A stretch of DNA of 64,000 bases, from assembly GCF_039522665.1 (NCBI RefSeq), contig NZ_BAAADV010000001.1:806001-870000 (forward strand), given 5' to 3'. The notes beneath the pieces are model-generated. The model searched no databases and was not told where the DNA came from. It saw only the letters and a program-made list of their open reading frames with translations. Origin of the DNA: Natronoarchaeum mannanilyticum. Its GTDB lineage: Archaea; Halobacteriota; Halobacteria; Halobacteriales; Natronoarchaeaceae. Positions 58,703 to 64,000 of this stretch are shown here, piece by piece; the stretch's first letter is position 1, and each line of letters starts with the position of its first letter. A program made the position numbers and the translations under genes.

Positions 58703-60526
58703 CTACAGCCGCCGATCCAGGAAGTCAGCCAGGATCTCGAACAGCCGGATCTTCTGGTCGATATCCGACGAGGCGTGGCCCTCCTCGCCGAGTTCGACGT
58801 ACTCGAAGTCGCCGTCCTCGCCCTCCGCGAACCCCAGGTCGAGCAGTTCATCCCGGAAGATACGGGCCTGCGAGACGGGGACGCGGCGGTCGTTGACGCC
58901 GTGGACCATCAGTAGCGGCGCCGAGAGGTTCTCGGCGTGGGTGACGGGACTACGATCGCGGTAGAGGTCGGGGTTCTCCTCGGACGTGCCGATGTTCTTC
59001 TCCAGCAGCTCCGTCCGGTAGTGGGGCATCGTGTTCTCGTACATGTCCTCCAGGTCGGTCAGGCCGATCCAGGCCACGCCGGCGTCGTACAGCTCGGGAT
59101 ACATCGTCATCTGGCAGTACGTCGAGTAGCCGCCGTAGGAGCCGCCGAACGCCGCGATCCGGTCCTCGTCGATCCACTCCTTCTCGCCCAGTAGCCGTGC
59201 GCCTTCGGCGATGTCGGCCTGCTCGTCGCCGCCCCAGTCGTCGTACAGCAGTTCCACGAACTCCCGGCCCCGGCCGGTCGAGCCGCGGTAGTTCACTTCC
59301 AGCACGCTGTACCCCTGGCTGACGAGGAACTGGGTGTACAGATCGAAGCTTCGGGTGTCCTGGCCGCGCGGGCCGCCGTGGGGTTTGACGATCGCCGGCG
59401 AGGGCCGTTCGCCCGAGTCGTACAGCAGCGCCTCGATCTCCAGCCCGTCGTGACTCTCGAACGTGAAGAACTCGGCGTCGGCGAACCGGTCCGGATCGAG
59501 GTCGCCGTACTCGGCTTCGAGCAGCGGCTCGTACTCGTCGGCATCGAGGTCGTACGCGAGCAGTTCCGGGCGCCGGTCGGCGGTGGTCTGGGTGAGCAGC
59601 ACGCGGTCGTCCCCGAGGACCGGGTCGCCGCCCTGACGACCGTGGTACTGCGTGACGCCCTCGGGGACGTCGAGTTCGCGCCCCTCTCCGGTCGCGACGT
59701 CGTACACCAGCGGGACGACCGCGGCGTCGCGCGTCCGGTGAGCGAGGAAGCGATCGCCGTCGGGCAGAAAGGCGACCGGTTCCTCGACGGCGTCGAGGTC
59801 GCCGTACCACGTCACTTCGTCGGCGTCCAGGTCGTAGACGCCGCAGCGCGAGAGGTCTTCGGTGTTGTCCGAGACGAGCAGCCGGTCGGCGTCCGGACCC
59901 CAGTCGGCCGGGGCCGCTTCGGCCCCCGTCTCTCCGATTTCCAGGTTTCGGGGGTCCGAGCCGTCGACGTTCGCGACGTACGCGTCCACGTTCTCGTAGA
60001 CGTCCGTCTCGTTGGTCGCGTACGCCATCCGGTCGCAGTCGGGCGAGAGCAGGCCGCCGTAGGCGGCGCGCTCGTAGTCGGTCACCTTCGCCGTCTCGCC
60101 GGTCGACAGGTCGTGGCGGTAGAGGTTCATCTGGCCCCCCGCCGAGGAGCCGACCAGCAGCGTCTCGCCGTCCTCGCCGACGTCCGCGAGCGCGACCTGC
60201 CCGTCCATCTCGACGACGGGCTCGACCGATCCGTCGCGGTCGATCGCGTACACGTCGTTTTGCTCGTTGCCGGCGTCGTCGAGGTGAAAGTACACCCGCT
60301 CGCCGTCGGCGTCCCATTCGAGGGGCCAGCGGGCGTTGCGGGGCACCTCGCCGTCGCTGACCTGCGTCAGTTCGCCGGTCTCGGCGTCGAGCAGGTGGAG
60401 CTCGTTCCGTCCCGTGACGTCGTAGTAGATCGCCACCTCGTCGCCGTCGGGCGACGCCGTCGGATGGTGAAACGTCGGGAGGCTCGCGAGTTCTTCGAGG
60501 AGGTCGCGGTCGCTGTCGTCGGTCAT
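58703..60526 (-). CDS. S9-family (prolyl oligopeptidase-type) peptidase
   Basis: 607 residues. An N-terminal seven-bladed propeller-like region (1-340) precedes the alpha/beta-hydrolase domain. Catalytic Ser in GGSYGGYSTY, Asp in VHGVNDRRVPV and His in GEEGHASSD. Cleaves short peptides or acyl-amino acids. Starts at ATG 60526; no signal peptide, so cytoplasmic. Two further peptidase genes follow upstream, suggesting a peptide-recycling region. Confidence 0.88.
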   Translation of the reverse strand: MTDDSDRDLLEELASLPTFHHPTASPDGDEVAIYYDVTGRNELHLLDAETGELTQVSDGEVPRNARWPLEWDADGERVYFHLDDAGNEQNDVYAIDRDGSVEPVVEMDGQVALADVGEDGETLLVGSSAGGQMNLYRHDLSTGETAKVTDYERAAYGGLLSPDCDRMAYATNETDVYENVDAYVANVDGSDPRNLEIGETGAEAAPADWGPDADRLLVSDNTEDLSRCGVYDLDADEVTWYGDLDAVEEPVAFLPDGDRFLAHRTRDAAVVPLVYDVATGEGRELDVPEGVTQYHGRQGGDPVLGDDRVLLTQTTADRRPELLAYDLDADEYEPLLEAEYGDLDPDRFADAEFFTFESHDGLEIEALLYDSGERPSPAIVKPHGGPRGQDTRSFDLYTQFLVSQGYSVLEVNYRGSTGRGREFVELLYDDWGGDEQADIAEGARLLGEKEWIDEDRIAAFGGSYGGYSTYCQMTMYPELYDAGVAWIGLTDLEDMYENTMPHYRTELLEKNIGTSEENPDLYRDRSPVTHAENLSAPLLMVHGVNDRRVPVSQARIFRDELLDLGFAEGEDGDFEYVELGEEGHASSDIDQKIRLFEILADFLDRRL

Positions 60527-60631
60527 ACCTTCACGTGCAGCCGTTCCAGCGATAAATGTACGTGCAGCGGAAAGAACCGAGGGCGTCGATCGGGGCGGCG
60601 CGGTGCAGACGGAGAGGCTCGACGCCGGGCC

Positions 60632-62146
60632 TCAGACGCCGTATAGCTCGCCGTACTTCTCGGTGACGTGATCGACGAAGTAGTCCGCGGTCAGTTCCTC
60701 TCCGGTCGCGCGCTCGATCAGCTCGTCGGTGGTGTACCGGCAGCCGTGGGAGTGGACGTTCTCGGTGAGCCACTCGTGGATCGGCTCGAACTCGCCCTCG
60801 CGGACGAGCTCGTCGACGTCCAGCTCCTCGCGGACGGCGGCGTCGATCTGGGCGGCCAGCACGCTGCCGAGCGTGTACGTCGAGAAGTAGCCGAAGCTGC
60901 CGTGGCTCCAGTGGATGTCCTGCAGGCAGCCGTCGGCGTCGGTGTCGGGGCGGATCCCGAGGTACTCCTCGTACTTGTCGTTCCAGGCCTCGGGGACGTC
61001 CTCGACGTCTAGCTCGCCGCGGATGAGCTGCTTCTCGATCTCGAAGCGCACCACGATGTGCATGTGGTAGGTCAGCTCGTCCGCCTCGACGCGGATCAGG
61101 TTATCGTCGTACACCTGGTTGGCGGCCTCGTGGGCTTCCTCGACGGTGACGTCCTCGATCTGGGGGAACTGCTCTTTCATCGCCGGCAGCATCAGCTCCC
61201 AGAACGCTCGGGTGCGCCCGACGTGGTTCTCCCAGAACCGGGACTGCGATTCGTGGACCGAGAGGTCCCGGGACTCGCCCAGCGGCGTCCCGTAGTGCTC
61301 GTCGGGCAGGCCTTGGGTGTAGGTGGCGTGGCCGAACTCGTGGACGGTGCTCAGCAGCGCGCCCATCGGATCGTCCTCGTTGAACCGCGTGGTGATGCGG
61401 GCGTCGAACTGCGTCCCCGACGAGAACGGGTGGGGCGCGGTGTCGAGCCGGCCGCGGTCCCAGTCGTAGCCCAGCTCGTCGAGCACGTCGCGGACGAACG
61501 ACTCCTGCTTGTCCTCCGGATACTGGCCCGAGAACGCGTCGGTAGCCAGATCGGCGTCCGAATCCGCGACGTCGTCGATCAGGGGCACCAGCTCCTCCTT
61601 GAGCCGGGTCAGCACGCGATCCGCGGTGTCGATGTCGAGGTACGGCTCGTACTCCGCGAACAGCACCGCGTAGGGGTCGGCGTCGGGATCGACGTGCTCG
61701 GCGTACTCGCGCTTGAGCTCGACCAGCTTCTCCAGGGTGGGCGCGAAGATCGAGAAGTCGTCCTCCTCGCGGGCTTGCTTCCACTTGGGGTGGGCCTCGC
61801 TGGTCGTCTTCGAGATCTCCTCGACGAGCTCGGTCGGCACGCTCGTCGCCCGGTCGTACTCCCGGCGGACCTCGCGGACGTTCGCGCGCTGGTCGCCGTT
61901 CAGGTCGGCCGCTTCCAGCGCGTCGAGGTACTCGCCGGTCTCCTCGTCGGTCAGCAGCTCGTGGCTCACCGCCGAGAGCGCCGAGAGCTGCTGGGAGCGG
62001 GCGGGCGTGCCGCCCTCGGGCATCATCACTTCCTGGTCCCAGTTGAGGATCCCCGCCGCGTTCCGGACGTTCGTCAGTCGCTTGACCGTGCCGAGAAACG
62101 CCTCGTACTCCTCGGGCGTCTCCTCCGCTGTCGCGTCTGTTGCCAT
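60632..62146 (-). CDS. M32 carboxypeptidase (Taq type)
   Basis: 504 residues, all helical. Zinc motif HEFGH within LLSTVHEFGHATYTQG, and the following HESQSRFWENHVGR is diagnostic of M32 metallocarboxypeptidases, which remove C-terminal residues of peptides in the cytoplasm. Length matches the family. ATG 62146. Confidence 0.92.
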   Translation of the reverse strand: MATDATAEETPEEYEAFLGTVKRLTNVRNAAGILNWDQEVMMPEGGTPARSQQLSALSAVSHELLTDEETGEYLDALEAADLNGDQRANVREVRREYDRATSVPTELVEEISKTTSEAHPKWKQAREEDDFSIFAPTLEKLVELKREYAEHVDPDADPYAVLFAEYEPYLDIDTADRVLTRLKEELVPLIDDVADSDADLATDAFSGQYPEDKQESFVRDVLDELGYDWDRGRLDTAPHPFSSGTQFDARITTRFNEDDPMGALLSTVHEFGHATYTQGLPDEHYGTPLGESRDLSVHESQSRFWENHVGRTRAFWELMLPAMKEQFPQIEDVTVEEAHEAANQVYDDNLIRVEADELTYHMHIVVRFEIEKQLIRGELDVEDVPEAWNDKYEEYLGIRPDTDADGCLQDIHWSHGSFGYFSTYTLGSVLAAQIDAAVREELDVDELVREGEFEPIHEWLTENVHSHGCRYTTDELIERATGEELTADYFVDHVTEKYGELYGV

Positions 62147-62275
62147 GGTCGCGAGTTAGAGGGCGACCACGTATGAATCCAACTGTCGCAGAAGATCATT
62201 CGGAATACGGCGACGAATCGGCCGACGGCAACGCGTCGACGGCCTCCCTCGACCGACCGCCGCGCGACGACGTCA

Positions 62276-63394
62276 CTACTCGGCCGGCCACAGCTCGGCG
62301 ACGCCGCGGTAGAGCTCGTAACACCGCTCCAGCACGTCGAGCGAGACCGACTCGTCGGCGGTGTGTGCCTCGCCCGGTTCCGCCGGGCCGCAGACCACGC
62401 ACGTCGTTCCCGCCTGCGCGAGCCACCCGGCGTCGGTGGCGTGGGGCTTGGTCACGAGTGCGGGCTCGCCCTCGGCGTCCCCCGGGACGGCGTCGTGCGC
62501 TTCCGCGGCGGCGTCAAGCGCGGCCTCGGCGAACGCGTCGTCGTCGCAGCGCATCGGCGGGAGATCCTGCTCGATCTCGACGTCGACGCCGGAGACCGTC
62601 TCGACGCGCTCGATCGGTGCGCGCTCCCCCGGAACCGTGCGCTCGTCGACGGTCACCTCGCAGGCGTCGGGGACGACGTTCCAGGCCGTCCCTCCATCGA
62701 TCTCCGTGGCGACGAGGCTCCCCGAGAGCTCCTCGCCCGCGACCTCGACAGTCGGCGGTGCGATCGCGCGCAGCTCGTCGACGGCGTCGGTCGCGCGGTA
62801 GATCGCGTTCTCGCCCTCCTCGGGACTGCTCGCGTGCGCGCTCGCCCCGCTCGCGCGGATCGTGCTCGCGCGGCGACCCTTGTGCGCCACCGCCACGTCC
62901 GTCACGCCGGGCGCCGAGTAGCCCGTCGAGCCCTCGCCGACGACCGCGTAGTCGGGCGCAAACCCCTCGTCGATCGCCGCGCGGGCGCCGACGCCGCCCT
63001 GCTCCTCGCCGGCGAAGCTGGCGAAGACGAGCTCGATCGCGGGCTCCGCGTCGCGGAACGCCAGTAGCATCGCCGCCACGGCGCCTTTCATGTCCGCGCT
63101 CCCGCGGCCGTACAGTCGGCCGTCGCGGCGCTCGACGGCGTATTCCGTCTCGCCGCCGTCGGTCTCGTCCACGACCTGCGAGTCGTCCGGCGGCACGACG
63201 TCGTGGTGGCCGACGAGCGCCAGCGACCGATCGCCGTCGCCCGTCCGCGCGATCACGTTTCCGCTGTCGTCGATCTGCACCGACGCCGCGGTCTCCTCGG
63301 CCAGCCACTCCGCGATCGCCTCGCCCGCCTCGCGCTCGTCCTCGTGGCTCGGGATCGCGACGAGGTCCGCCGCGAGTCGATCGAGTTCGTTCAC
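62276..63394 (-). CDS. M20-family metallopeptidase (ArgE/DapE/ACY1 type)
   Basis: 372 residues from GTG 63394. Metal ligands: HHDVVPPDD, GRGSADMKGAV, the catalytic SFAGEEQGGVGA, and the dimerisation domain around GASAHASSPEEGENAI. Substrate could be an N-acyl-amino acid, succinyl-diaminopimelate or a dipeptide; not distinguishable. The third peptidase in this stretch. Confidence 0.87.
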   Translation of the reverse strand: MNELDRLAADLVAIPSHEDEREAGEAIAEWLAEETAASVQIDDSGNVIARTGDGDRSLALVGHHDVVPPDDSQVVDETDGGETEYAVERRDGRLYGRGSADMKGAVAAMLLAFRDAEPAIELVFASFAGEEQGGVGARAAIDEGFAPDYAVVGEGSTGYSAPGVTDVAVAHKGRRASTIRASGASAHASSPEEGENAIYRATDAVDELRAIAPPTVEVAGEELSGSLVATEIDGGTAWNVVPDACEVTVDERTVPGERAPIERVETVSGVDVEIEQDLPPMRCDDDAFAEAALDAAAEAHDAVPGDAEGEPALVTKPHATDAGWLAQAGTTCVVCGPAEPGEAHTADESVSLDVLERCYELYRGVAELWPAE

Positions 63395-63668
63395 GCCCGG
63401 ACGTTGTCCCGCCGCAGCAAAAATTCGTGGCTACCGGAGCGAGGATGGCGCGGCTGCGACGCCGTCGCAGCCGCCTCCCAGAAACGAACGCGCCACGCGA
63501 TGGTGCGAACTGGCTGCGACGAGTGGCGGGTTGCGTTCGGTCGGTTCGCGTAGGTCCGGGTTGCTCGCGGATACTGACTGGTTCCGTACCCGACGCACGC
63601 GAGCTTACTACGCCGGCTTCTAGCTACCCGCGCCATTACTTTGGGTGCTACGCGGGTTCAGTGACACG

Positions 63669-64000
63669 ATGCACAGCGACGCGCTCGACGCCACGTACGA
63701 GGTGCGCCGGTACCGTCCGGAGGATCGGTCCGGCGTGCTCGCCCTCGACGAGGCGGTGTGGGACCGCAACAGGGGCGGGCGCTGGTTCGACTGGAAGTAC
63801 GGCCAGAATCCCTACGTCGACCACGTGCCGCTGTTCGTCGCGGTCACCGACGACGAGGTCGTCGGCGCGCGTCCGTTCATGGCGTTTCAGCTGCGGGCTG
63901 GCGACGAAACCGCGCTGGCGCTCCAGCCCGCCGACACGATGGTCCACCCCGACCACCGCCGGCAGGGGCTGTTCACGCGGATGACCGAGCGCGCGCTGGA
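63669..64000 (+). CDS. GNAT-family N-acetyltransferase, 3' truncated
   Basis: 110 residues are in the window and the gene runs off its right edge. ADTMVHPDHRRQGLFTRMTERAL is the acetyl-CoA-binding motif A (Arg-Arg-Gln-Gly); the earlier VTDDEVVGARPFMAF strand is motif D. The N-terminus YEVRRYRPEDRSGV is typical of the enhanced-intracellular-survival-like GNAT branch. Substrate unknown. Confidence 0.75.
   Translation, partial: MHSDALDATYEVRRYRPEDRSGVLALDEAVWDRNRGGRWFDWKYGQNPYVDHVPLFVAVTDDEVVGARPFMAFQLRAGDETALALQPADTMVHPDHRRQGLFTRMTERAL

Noticed and set aside
1-64000. CRISPR array
   Set aside because: No series of regularly spaced direct repeats was seen on reading both strands.

Overview
The window is chromosomal DNA of a halophilic archaeon (class Halobacteria). 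The signs are very high GC, strongly acidic proteins, archaeal information-processing genes (L39e, L31e, L18a, S6e, eIF6, prefoldin, FtsY), leaderless start codons about 25 bp downstream of TATA-like boxes, Tat lipoproteins, a PGF-CTERM surface protein, and many small haloarchaea-only families. I cannot name the genus from sequence alone.

Layout. 1-8.6 kb: end of an Lrp/AsnC effector domain, a lipoprotein, two haloarchaeal unknowns, SppA-like peptidase, DUF373 membrane protein, Dph6-like diphthine-ammonia ligase, a sugar nucleotidyltransferase and an SLC13/RCK permease. 8.6-12.1 kb: a sulfite-reductase-type siroheme enzyme overlapping an FrhB/F420-type iron-sulfur protein. 12.2-16.1 kb: HAD hydrolase, then the ftsY-pfdA-rpl18a and eif6-rpl31e-rpl39e clusters. 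16.3-33.6 kb: housekeeping and unknown genes (methyltransferase, three metallo-beta-lactamase-fold proteins, S6e, cupin, M29-like peptidase, MFS and MATE transporters, Ski2-like helicase, Nudix). 34.1-37.6 kb: a roughly 450 bp structured repeat, pyrE, a tRNA-Gly-like sequence, and thrS with an unusual leader. 37.7-45.4 kb: a 1,609-residue surface protein, a VTT membrane protein, GfcR, an HTH regulator, and tRNA-Leu with an old integration scar.

45.4-56.0 kb is the most interesting region: ferredoxin, two formate/nitrite-family channels, cyanase, a small AT-richer membrane protein, DabB and DabA (energy-coupled CO2-to-bicarbonate complex) and a ferredoxin-nitrite reductase. Cyanase consumes bicarbonate and releases two CO2. 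Bacterial cyn operons solve this with a carbonic anhydrase (CynT), and none is seen here, so the DAB pair may play that part. Nitrite reduction and cyanate breakdown both yield ammonium, so I read this as a nitrogen-scavenging plus inorganic-carbon island. A short inverted repeat recurs about 100 bp upstream of dabB, nirA and one channel gene. 56.4-64 kb: cyclophilin, zinc-finger microprotein, cobalamin-binding protein, three peptidases and a truncated acetyltransferase.

The two siroheme reductases can be told apart by one residue (Lys-x-Lys in the 10-12 kb enzyme, Lys-x-Asn in the 54-56 kb enzyme), which predicts sulfite and nitrite as their respective substrates. No CRISPR array, rRNA, transposase or integrase gene was seen.
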